NCBI GenBank assembly: GCA_945865375.1
Contig: CAMBEJ010000006.1
Location: 1 to 64,000, forward strand
Reading direction: 5' to 3'
DNA length: 64,000 nucleotides
Source: Akkermansia muciniphila
GTDB taxonomy: Bacteria; Verrucomicrobiota; Verrucomicrobiia; Limisphaerales; F1-80-MAGS106
Shown in pieces: positions 20,038-28,827 of this stretch. The stretch's first letter is position 1. The number at the start of each line of letters is the position of its first letter. The notes beneath the pieces were generated by a model that was not told the origin of the DNA, did not search any database, and saw only the letters and a program-made list of their open reading frames with translations. The position numbers were made by a program, and so were the translations under genes.

Positions 20038-20624
20038 GCTTTTGCCTTCATCCTTTCCAGATCGAACAACGGCAGGCTGAAGAGATCGCTCTCCACCGGG
20101 CGACGGCGCTTGCGGCCCTCGGGCGGCTTCTCACCGTCGGAGAGGGCGAGGAACAAGGCCCGTCGCCAGCCGCGCTGGGTGTCCTCCGGCAGGCCAGCTT
20201 CGGCGACGGTCATGGAGAAGAGCCACCAGCGTTCCTCGGGGCGGAGCGCGGCCCACTTGCTGCAAATCACGGGAAGCTGATCGCCGTTGGCTGTCTCCGC
20301 GGCCCAGGCCAGGACGCAGAGTTCCTTGCCGAGCAGGCGGTCCACGAGGTTGGTGCCGCTGTGCCAACGGCCGGTGGGCGCCTTGGCGACCTTGAGTCGG
20401 TCGTTGAACTCGCGCCGGGCGATGTCCGCGATGCCGGACCAGCCGGCACGGGTGAGGATGACACGTTCTTCATCGCGAGGGATGCCGCCTTCGAGACCGC
20501 GATAGCCGAAGTCCTCCACGATGCGAACAGGTTCGGTGCGAACCGCGGGCAGCTCAACGCGGAAAAGATGCGCGCCGAACTTATCGGGTGCGCCGAAGTC
20601 CACGAGCTGGAGCGTCTCGTTCAT
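20034..20624 (-). CDS. DUF3780 domain-containing protein
   Basis: 196 aa; GAPDKFGAHLFRVELP...WHSGTNLVDRLLGKELCVLAWAAE; between DUF499 and DUF1016 genes with ATGA overlaps. Confidence 0.8.
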   Translation of the reverse strand: MNETLQLVDFGAPDKFGAHLFRVELPAVRTEPVRIVEDFGYRGLEGGIPRDEERVILTRAGWSGIADIARREFNDRLKVAKAPTGRWHSGTNLVDRLLGKELCVLAWAAETANGDQLPVICSKWAALRPEERWWLFSMTVAEAGLPEDTQRGWRRALFLALSDGEKPPEGRKRRRPVESDLFSLPLFDLERMKAKA

Positions 20625-23560
20625 TGCTCCACATCAACGGGATTGAGTTCCATGCCTAGCTTTTCGGCAAAGTCCCTGAGGTCGTGGCCGGAATTAAAGT
20701 GCGCTTTGCGGAAGGTCATGGTGACCGGCGTGTCGGGCGCGAACTTCTCCAGCGTCGTCTTGAGGATGGCTTCGATGAAGGCGGCGTTCACCGGAATTTC
20801 GCCGACAAAGAAGGTGGCGACCTGGGTGCCGCTGCCGACATTGACAGTGACGTTCTCGAACGTGACGGATTTCTCTGTGGCTTGCTTGAGGCCCTCGAAG
20901 GTCTTGGCACGGGAATCAAGCTTTCGACCCGTTCGGGAGACAAGGCGGCCCGGTTTCACGGCGTCCAACTGGAGGCCCTTCTTGCCCTTGGCCGGGTAGC
21001 GGAACTCGGATTTGGCCTCCAGGCCGCTGGCCTCAGCGAACACACGCACGAGGGTCTCGCCTTCGCCGATTTCGACGGGCTTGTCGTAAAGCAGGCCTTC
21101 GCGGGGTTCCTCGCCGCCGAGCGTGTATCGAATCTTGCCAGCGGGCGCGACGAGCAGCTCGACGCTCCGTTTGCCACCGGTTTCCGTGAGGTGGTTGCGG
21201 AGGACGAGCCGGTTCGACCAGGTGACCACGTCGCCAGCTTCGTATTGGCCGGAGGGGTCCACGACGAGGAAGTTCACCCGGAGCGCCTTGGTGGTGAGGA
21301 ACTGGTCCTTGAGCTGCGGACTTTTTTCGCCGACAGGCCCCTCTTCAGCGTAGTGGATGCGAGGGGCCGGGCCGGCGTTCTGGGCGTTGATGCGCAGACG
21401 GACCTCGCCCTTATCGTCGGGCTCGGACTCGGCGATGACCTGAACGGACGTGCGTTTCTTTTTCGGTTTCTTCGTGACGTAGCCATTGCCGAGGTCCTCC
21501 CAGAGGCCTCGATTGCAGGCGATGGATTTGAGCGTATCGAGGCCCTTGGGTGGCAGCCACGGCATGCCGGCCTGCTCGGTGTAGCGGTCGGCCACGTCAG
21601 ACCATCGGGCTTCGTCCTGATTCTCCGGCCAGAGGAGATCCTGGGATTTGTCACGGATGGGGTCAAAATCCTTCTCAACGTCAAGATAGAGCTTGAGCGG
21701 GTTCGACGTGAGGGTTTTCTCCACCTGGGCCTCGCCGTCGAAGGGCTTGGTCTGGTCTCTTCCTGAGTCGAGCGGCTTGCCGGCGAGCTGCGATGGCTTG
21801 CCCGCCCGTTGGATGGGGAAGAGGACTTTGTCGAACAAGTTCAGCACAGTGGAATTGAAATCTTGCTCGTAAGATTGCTGCTTCTTTTCCAGCTCGTCGC
21901 GCTGCGGGTGGCCCTTGGGGATGCGGCCATCAGCCTTTTGCACGGCGTAAACCTGACGCGCTGCCTTCTCAACGCTGCCCATCGCGGTCTTGTCGCCGGT
22001 AAGCACGCAGAGATTGTTCTTCTGGCTGAGGCCGTCGAAAAACTTTTGCACTTCCTCGGGTGGTATTTTGGAGTCCGGGCTGACGATGAGCAGGACTCGA
22101 CTCTTACGAACCTTGTCAGCGACATCCTCCAGCTTGGGCAACGGCAGGACTTCTTCGTAAGCGGATTTGCGCGTGGGCTTGAACATGTCGCGCAGACGGT
22201 GGCGGATGAGGTCGTCCACCTGATTCTCCGGGGCGTCGTGGGCAAGGCTTTGGAGGAGTTTGGTGAGGTTCTCCTGCCGGTCAAAGTAGTAACGGCCCTC
22301 CTGAGTGTGGTGGATATACCACGCGTTTTCTTCGAGCTGCTGAAACGATTCGAGGAACGCGGACGGCTCGCGCAAAGGCGACACGAGGCACTCGACCATC
22401 TCGGCGGTCGTGAGGCCCTTCACAGCGTTGACGGCGGTGGAAAGGCTGGCTGTGAGCAGGAGCGAGCCGACCTGAGCAGCGGCCTCCTTGCCGGTGCAGA
22501 GGTCGATGATTTGCGCGTGGGCAGACTGCTGGGCATCCCAAAGGTCCCTGGCGATGACGTCGCGCATTCCCGAGATTTCGGTGAGCTTGTCCCGGACCTC
22601 GGCGATGGACAGGTCGAAGTGCTGGGGGCCGATGAGGAAGACATCGTTCGACTTGCCGTCCCAGACGGAACGCAGGAGGCGCGAGACGAGTTCGATGATG
22701 CCGCGAGTCTGCTTGAACTGCTCGTTCTCCTTGAACAGCGCGATCACGTTTTTCAGGCGCGGGTGGAACGGATACGTCGCGGCAATCTCGTCGGCGATAG
22801 CCTCCGCGCCGCGATTGGCGACCTTCGACTTGGAGGCTTCCTCCAGTTTTTTGCCGTAGGCGTCGGCGATGTCGTCGATCTCCGCCTTGTCAGGAAGCTG
22901 CGTGAAAAGGCGTTTGCGGAGAATGTCGTAGATTTCGTTGGCGGCAAGATCAACGGGGGTGATGTGGCGCTCGGCTCGGCCAAGCTCCTGGCGGGCATTG
23001 TCGAGGGCGCGATTGATCAGCGCCCCGCCGGACTGGTAAGCGGCGAACAGGTCGGAGATGACCACGCAGACGTTGGACTTTTTGCCGGCCGCGGTCAGGA
23101 GGTTCGCGAACGCGCGCGTCGCGATGTCGGCCACGGTGCCCGCGCCGACGGGCCGGGTGGCGAGGTCTTCGAAGTAGGGCGGCATTTCATCCAACAAGAT
23201 GAGGATGGGTTCTTTGCCCTCGAACAGCTTGAGCCAGGCTTTTTCGTCCGGTGCCTTCGGACCCGAGGCCCAGAACTCTTGGAACACGTCGGCTCTGCCG
23301 AGTTGTTGGGCGATTTCGCCCCAGAAGAAATGGGGTGGGCTGTTACGGCCGTTGAAAGCGGCCACGCGGGCGGTGTCGAACATCTGGGAGTTGGCATCGC
23401 CACCGCAGTATTTCCTACGAAGGGAGGGATGCTTGGCGAGCAAGCCAAAGCCGACGAGCAAGTGGGTTTTGCCGCCGCCCATCGCCTGCTTTAGATGAAA
23501 CACTGCCTGGGTTGAGACGCTTGCGAGGCGGGCGAGGCCCTCGGTCACTAGGTCCTGCAT
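20621..23560 (-). CDS. DUF499 domain AAA+ ATPase (COG1483-like); 5' end uncertain, apparent frameshift upstream
   Basis: FHLKQAMGGGKTHLLVGFGLLAKHP; ILILLDEMPPYFEDLATRPVGAGTVADIATRAFANLLTAAGKKSNVCVVISDL; frame stays open to 23708 without an ATG. Confidence 0.92.
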   Translation of the reverse strand: MQDLVTEGLARLASVSTQAVFHLKQAMGGGKTHLLVGFGLLAKHPSLRRKYCGGDANSQMFDTARVAAFNGRNSPPHFFWGEIAQQLGRADVFQEFWASGPKAPDEKAWLKLFEGKEPILILLDEMPPYFEDLATRPVGAGTVADIATRAFANLLTAAGKKSNVCVVISDLFAAYQSGGALINRALDNARQELGRAERHITPVDLAANEIYDILRKRLFTQLPDKAEIDDIADAYGKKLEEASKSKVANRGAEAIADEIAATYPFHPRLKNVIALFKENEQFKQTRGIIELVSRLLRSVWDGKSNDVFLIGPQHFDLSIAEVRDKLTEISGMRDVIARDLWDAQQSAHAQIIDLCTGKEAAAQVGSLLLTASLSTAVNAVKGLTTAEMVECLVSPLREPSAFLESFQQLEENAWYIHHTQEGRYYFDRQENLTKLLQSLAHDAPENQVDDLIRHRLRDMFKPTRKSAYEEVLPLPKLEDVADKVRKSRVLLIVSPDSKIPPEEVQKFFDGLSQKNNLCVLTGDKTAMGSVEKAARQVYAVQKADGRIPKGHPQRDELEKKQQSYEQDFNSTVLNLFDKVLFPIQRAGKPSQLAGKPLDSGRDQTKPFDGEAQVEKTLTSNPLKLYLDVEKDFDPIRDKSQDLLWPENQDEARWSDVADRYTEQAGMPWLPPKGLDTLKSIACNRGLWEDLGNGYVTKKPKKKRTSVQVIAESEPDDKGEVRLRINAQNAGPAPRIHYAEEGPVGEKSPQLKDQFLTTKALRVNFLVVDPSGQYEAGDVVTWSNRLVLRNHLTETGGKRSVELLVAPAGKIRYTLGGEEPREGLLYDKPVEIGEGETLVRVFAEASGLEAKSEFRYPAKGKKGLQLDAVKPGRLVSRTGRKLDSRAKTFEGLKQATEKSVTFENVTVNVGSGTQVATFFVGEIPVNAAFIEAILKTTLEKFAPDTPVTMTFRKAHFNSGHDLRDFAEKLGMELNPVDVEQ

Positions 23561-23967
23561 GCCCTGCGTGATGAAAGTCTTTTCGAAAAACGTGGCACCG
23601 TCGCCCTCGGCATGAATCAGTTCGTCGAGCTGCTCGATCTGGTCGCTCAGTTTGATCGCCCGCCGTTGGGCTGAAGTTTGCAGGCGTCTCGGACGGTTTT
23701 CATCTTCTTAGTAATCTGTCATCACGCTTTCCATCCTCAGATTGCGCTTCGTGGGAGGATGCCCGACAACACACGGGGCTGCATCAGAAAAATTGCTGGT
23801 GAATTTGGGTATTCATCAGCCGACCCTCGCCGCCGCATGATCACGGTGCTAACGCCACTCGCGGGACTGGGTGCGTGCTGTGACTTCGTTGAGAACAAAG
23901 TATCTTCGCTCACATTTCGCTGTTGCCGGGAGCGCGCGACATAGGCACCGTGATATCTTGAACGAGC

Positions 23968-24552
23968 ATGGCAAACTCCAGCGGCGATAGTCTCCAGCGG
24001 GCGCTGCGAATCAGCAGCGCCTGGATTCTGCTCATCTTTCTCGTCATGCTTGTGAGCCGGCTCTCGCCGATTCCTTTCGAGTCCTTCGGTGTGCGACCGC
24101 GTACGCTGACCGGGTTGCCGGGCGTGTTGCTCATGCCTCTGCTGCACGCCAACTTCCCGCACATTCTCGCCAACGCCCTTCCACTCTTCATCCTGCTGAC
24201 CCTGCTGTTCTGGGACCGCCGTTACCGGCCTTGGACGACTTTGCCACTGATCTGGCTGGCCAGCGGGTTGGGGACTTGGCTCATCGGGCGGGGAGGGCAG
24301 TGGCGGGGCGAGATGGTGGTGCACATCGGGGCCAGCGGCGTCGTGTTCGGCTTGGTGGCGTATTTGATCGTCGCGGGGGTTCTTATTCAGAGCTGGCGTT
24401 CGGCGTTCATCGGCATCCTCGTGTTCCTGTTCTTTGGGGGGATGTTCCTGGGCATGATCCCGCAAGCTGGACCGGTGTCGTGGGAAGGGCACCTGAGCGG
24501 CGCAGTCGCGGGCGTTTGGGCGGCACGGAAGTGCCATAGTCGGCCTCTTTGA
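23968..24552 (+). CDS. rhomboid family intramembrane serine protease
   Basis: Hydrophobic 194 aa; ANFPHILANALPLFIL and HIGASGVVFGLVAYL (GxSG-type) motifs. Confidence 0.85.
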   Translation: MANSSGDSLQRALRISSAWILLIFLVMLVSRLSPIPFESFGVRPRTLTGLPGVLLMPLLHANFPHILANALPLFILLTLLFWDRRYRPWTTLPLIWLASGLGTWLIGRGGQWRGEMVVHIGASGVVFGLVAYLIVAGVLIQSWRSAFIGILVFLFFGGMFLGMIPQAGPVSWEGHLSGAVAGVWAARKCHSRPL

Positions 24553-24562
24553 GATTCAAGGA

Positions 24563-25777
24563 GTGATGCCGAAAGATGACTTCACAATGACTCAAGCCCA
24601 GAGCTCAAAGCTTCCGTCCAGTTCCGCATTGCCAAGCATTCCGATGAAATCCAACATCGGTGGTGTGAACAGAACATGTCATGCGGCGGTGCTGGAATCG
24701 TTCAGAGAGCCCTTGTGTGCGCGCGAGTTTTCGGTTCCTGAACGGGCTTCGCAAGGGGAAATTCTTGTCAAAACGGAGATGGCGGGGATTTGCGGGACGG
24801 ACGTGCATTTGTGGAAGGGAGAGCTTCCGATTCGGCTCCCAGTAATTTTGGGGCACGAAACAGTGGGCACAATCGTTTCTCTCGGGGAAGGAGTCGAAAA
24901 AGATTGGACGGGTGCGGATCTTCGGGTTGGGGACCGGATCACATGGAATTCCACGACGTCTTGCGGGCAATGCTACTACTGTGCTGTGAAACGCCAGCCA
25001 ACACGTTGTCCGCAGCGAAGGGCGTATGGCATCGGGTATCCCTGCGATCAGGCCCCTTATCTACTCGGGGGCTATGCCGAGTACCATGTGTTGATGCCGC
25101 GGGCGACGACGTTTCGGTTGCCTGACGAATTAGCGACAGAGACATTGATCGGGGCGGGATGTGGGCTGTTGACGGCGATCCATGGGATCGAGAGAACCGG
25201 GCTGGAGTGGGGTGATGTCGTGGTGATACAGGGGTCTGGGACGGTGGGAATTTCAGCTCTGGCGGTTGCGCGAGCGGCGGGTGCTGCGCGCGTCCTCGTG
25301 ATTGGCGGCCCGAGGTCCCGGCTCGACTCCGCTTTGATTTTTGGTGCGGATGCCGCTTTAGATATCGATGCGGTTCCTGGTTCCAGGGAGAGGATCGAAT
25401 GGGTACGACGTGAGACGGGCGGTTATGGTGCCGACGCGGTGATCGAATGCGTGGGACATCCTGGGGCCGTTGTGGAGGGGATGGAGATGTGTCGAGATGG
25501 TGGAAAGTATCTGATTTTGGGTCATTATTGCGATGCTGGGAGCGTTTTATGGAACCCTCACATCGTGACTCGAAAGCAGTTGCAGGTCTTCGGGAGTTGG
25601 TCGAGCGAGCCGAGGCATTTGAAGTCAGCAATTGATTTTCTGGTGCGTGATGGGGCGCGGTTTCCGTTTGGAAAACTTGTGACACATCGGTATGGGTTGC
25701 GGGATGCTCAAAAGGCTTTGGAGACGACAGCATCCTGGCAGTGCGGGAAGTGTGTCTTGGTTCCCGGTGAGGGATGA
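24563..25777 (+). CDS. zinc-binding alcohol dehydrogenase family protein
   Basis: AGICGTDVHLWKGELPIRLPVILGHETVG; VGDRITWNSTTSCGQCYYC; VIQGSGTVGISALAVARAAGA. Confidence 0.92.
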   Translation: MMPKDDFTMTQAQSSKLPSSSALPSIPMKSNIGGVNRTCHAAVLESFREPLCAREFSVPERASQGEILVKTEMAGICGTDVHLWKGELPIRLPVILGHETVGTIVSLGEGVEKDWTGADLRVGDRITWNSTTSCGQCYYCAVKRQPTRCPQRRAYGIGYPCDQAPYLLGGYAEYHVLMPRATTFRLPDELATETLIGAGCGLLTAIHGIERTGLEWGDVVVIQGSGTVGISALAVARAAGAARVLVIGGPRSRLDSALIFGADAALDIDAVPGSRERIEWVRRETGGYGADAVIECVGHPGAVVEGMEMCRDGGKYLILGHYCDAGSVLWNPHIVTRKQLQVFGSWSSEPRHLKSAIDFLVRDGARFPFGKLVTHRYGLRDAQKALETTASWQCGKCVLVPGEG

Positions 25778-25895
25778 GGGGGCCGCGGTCCGAGAGCTGA
25801 TTTCAGGGATTCCGTGCCCGATCATTTTAAACGTTTTCAGACGGATTTTGTAACAAGATGTTTTCAAATTGTGAGCGGGCTGCGACGATGCTGAC

Positions 25896-28823
25896 ATGGC
25901 GCGTGAGTTCATCAAGATCGGCGGTGCTCGGGAGCATAATTTGAAGAATCTCTCGATCTCCATTCCTCGAGATAAATTGGTGGTGATCACCGGCTTGAGC
26001 GGGTCTGGGAAGTCGTCGCTGGCATTTGATACACTGTATGCGGAGGGCCAGAGAAAATACGTCGAGTCTCTCTCCGCCTACGCGCGCCAGTTTCTTGGTC
26101 AATTGAAAAAGCCGGACGTGGACTTTATCGAAGGCCTTTCTCCGGCCATCGCCATCGAGCAAAGGGGTTCCGCGGGCAATCCGCGTTCCACTGTGGCGAC
26201 GGTGACAGAGATCTACGACTATTTGCGCTTGATCTATGCGCATGTGGCTCAACCGCACTGTCCGGAGAGTGGGCAACCCATCGTTCACCAGACAGCGAGC
26301 GCGATCACGGATCGCATCATGTCGTTGGCGCCTCGGACCCGGATTATGCTGCTTGGGCCGGTTGTGCAGGGCGAGAAGGGGGAGTTTCGCGATGTGATCG
26401 AGAGACTGGCTCGCGACGGTTTTGTGCGGGCGCGGGTGGATGGCGAGATCGTGGAGCTCGCCGTGAATCTCAGGATCAAGCTCGATCCCCAAAAGGCGCA
26501 CGCCATCGAAGTGGTGGTGGATCGACTCGTGATCGAAGAAAAATGTCGTACCCGTCTGAGCGACTCTGTCGAGACAGCGCTGCGATTTGGGAACGGCGTT
26601 CTCAGGGTGCTGCATCAGCCTCCCGGAGCGCCTTCGACGGATCCATGGGATGAAGTTCTGCATTCCACCCGGATGCTGAGTTTAGCCACAGGGCGCAGCT
26701 TCGAGCTGCTGACGCCGAAGCACTTCTCCTTTAATTCACCGGCGGGTGCCTGTCCGGTTTGCCACGGGCTCGGCCAGAAGCTTGTGTTTGACGAGGGCCT
26801 GGTGGTGCCTGACCCCAAGAAGTCCATCGAGCAGGGTGCGATTCTCCCATGGCGGCGCGGGGGCAAGCGGATGATCCTGTATTACAAAGCGATGCTGCGG
26901 GGGATTTGCCACCATTACTCTCAAAGCATGGAGGCGTCGTTCGAATCTTTGCCCGACTTCTTTCGGAACGCGGTGATTCGGGGCTCGGGAGACACAGAGA
27001 TTGAGTTTCAGTTCTGGCGCGCCGGGAAACAGAGTCAGGTCAAGAAGCCATTCGAAGGCGTCATCGCGAATCTTGAGCGTTTGTACAAGGAGAGTGAGAG
27101 CGAATTCACAAGGAACCGGCTGAAGAGCTTCATGAGTCCCCAGGCGTGCGATGGCTGCCACGGACGTCGCCTGAAACCGGAGGTGCTCGCGGCCACCCTG
27201 GTCAGGGGAGATGGCGGAGGGGTCAGAACGGGGCAGGGGACCTTGGTTCCGGGGCTTTCGATCATGGGTTTTTGCGCACTGACCGTGCGTGAGGCGGATG
27301 TGTTTGCGGGGTCGTTGAAGCTCACGCCTTCTCAGGCGCAGATCGCCACGGAGCCATTGAGGGAGATCCAGTCTCGCCTTCGATTCTTGATGGACGTGGG
27401 CCTGGGGTATCTGACCCTGGACAGAGAGAGCGGAACGTTGAGTGGTGGCGAGGCTCAACGGATTCGGCTGGCGACCCAGATTGGGGCGGGTTTGGTGGGA
27501 GTGTTGTACATTCTGGATGAGCCGAGCATCGGGCTTCACCAGCGGGACAACGGTCGGTTGATGAGAAGCCTGGAACATTTGCGTGACCTGGGCAACAGCG
27601 TGGTGGTAGTGGAGCATGACGAGGACACGATCCGGCTGGCGGACCACGTGATTGATTTGGGCCCTGGGGCTGGGGTGCATGGGGGAGAAGTCGTTGCCTC
27701 GGGGACGGTTCAGGAGGTGATCGGCACGGCGAAGTCCCTCACTGGACAATATCTTTCCGGGGGGATGTCCATCCCCTTGCCTCGAAGCCGTGTTGCGCCG
27801 GACGGGAGCCGGGGATGGCTGGAGCTTCTTGGAGCGAGCGAAAACAATCTGCGCGATGTGGACCTGAGGATTCCCATCGGAACTTTGACCTGCGTGACAG
27901 GAGTGAGTGGATCAGGGAAGAGCACCCTCGTGGACGACACATTGCGAAGGGCTCTTTTCAGGATCTGGCATGGTTCGAAGGATCGGCCTGGCACCTACCG
28001 GCAGTTGCGAGGGATTGAGTATTTTGAAAAGGCTATCCTGGTGGACCAGAGCCCGATCGGACGGACGCCGCGCAGCAACCTTTCAACCTACTCGGGAATG
28101 TTTGATCTTATACGGGAATTATTCTCGAAGCTCCCGGCGTCACGCGTTCGCGGCTACAGCGCGGGCCGGTTCAGTTTCAATGTAAAAGGGGGGCGCTGTG
28201 AGAAATGCGAGGGGGACGGGCTGATTGAGATAGAGATGCATTTTTTGCCACCCGTCTATGTGACTTGCGAAGCGTGCGGAGGGAAGCGATACAACCGGGA
28301 AACACTGGAGATGACCTATAAAGGGCTGAACATTGCGGATGTGCTGGCGTTGACGGTGGATGAGGCGTTGACATTTTTCCGGGTCGTTCCGCGGATTCTG
28401 GATGTGTGCCAGACCTTCGCCGAGGTGGGGCTTGGCTACCTGGGGTTAGGGCAACCGGCAACCACGATCAGCGGCGGTGAGGCGCAGCGCATCAAGCTTG
28501 CGACGGAGCTCAGCCGCAAGTCCATAGGACGGACGATTTATTTGATGGACGAGCCGACAACGGGATTGCATTTCCATGATGTGGCGAAGCTGCTTGAAGT
28601 CTTATTTCGATTGCGCGATGCGGGGAACACCGTGGTCGTGATCGAGCACAACCTGGATGTGATCAAGTGCGCGGATTGGGTCATCGACATGGGGCCGGAT
28701 GCGGGGGATGAAGGCGGGCTGATTGTGGCGGAGGGCACACCGGAGATGATTGCGACTTGCGGAAGAGGGCATACAGGGGCTTATTTACAGCGGTTACTTT
28801 CGAATGTTTCCAAAGCAATATGA
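25896..28823 (+). CDS. uvrA: excinuclease ABC subunit UvrA
   Basis: GLSGSGKSSLAFDTLYAEGQRKYVESLSAYARQFLGQ; two ABC signature regions (LSGGEAQRIRLATQIG, ISGGEAQRIKLATELS). Confidence 0.98.
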   Translation: MAREFIKIGGAREHNLKNLSISIPRDKLVVITGLSGSGKSSLAFDTLYAEGQRKYVESLSAYARQFLGQLKKPDVDFIEGLSPAIAIEQRGSAGNPRSTVATVTEIYDYLRLIYAHVAQPHCPESGQPIVHQTASAITDRIMSLAPRTRIMLLGPVVQGEKGEFRDVIERLARDGFVRARVDGEIVELAVNLRIKLDPQKAHAIEVVVDRLVIEEKCRTRLSDSVETALRFGNGVLRVLHQPPGAPSTDPWDEVLHSTRMLSLATGRSFELLTPKHFSFNSPAGACPVCHGLGQKLVFDEGLVVPDPKKSIEQGAILPWRRGGKRMILYYKAMLRGICHHYSQSMEASFESLPDFFRNAVIRGSGDTEIEFQFWRAGKQSQVKKPFEGVIANLERLYKESESEFTRNRLKSFMSPQACDGCHGRRLKPEVLAATLVRGDGGGVRTGQGTLVPGLSIMGFCALTVREADVFAGSLKLTPSQAQIATEPLREIQSRLRFLMDVGLGYLTLDRESGTLSGGEAQRIRLATQIGAGLVGVLYILDEPSIGLHQRDNGRLMRSLEHLRDLGNSVVVVEHDEDTIRLADHVIDLGPGAGVHGGEVVASGTVQEVIGTAKSLTGQYLSGGMSIPLPRSRVAPDGSRGWLELLGASENNLRDVDLRIPIGTLTCVTGVSGSGKSTLVDDTLRRALFRIWHGSKDRPGTYRQLRGIEYFEKAILVDQSPIGRTPRSNLSTYSGMFDLIRELFSKLPASRVRGYSAGRFSFNVKGGRCEKCEGDGLIEIEMHFLPPVYVTCEACGGKRYNRETLEMTYKGLNIADVLALTVDEALTFFRVVPRILDVCQTFAEVGLGYLGLGQPATTISGGEAQRIKLATELSRKSIGRTIYLMDEPTTGLHFHDVAKLLEVLFRLRDAGNTVVVIEHNLDVIKCADWVIDMGPDAGDEGGLIVAEGTPEMIATCGRGHTGAYLQRLLSNVSKAI

Positions 28824-28827
28824 CGGC

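Noticed and set aside
23737-24537. 266-aa minus-strand ORF opposite the rhomboid gene
   Set aside because: Low-complexity charged peptide antisense to a membrane protein gene.
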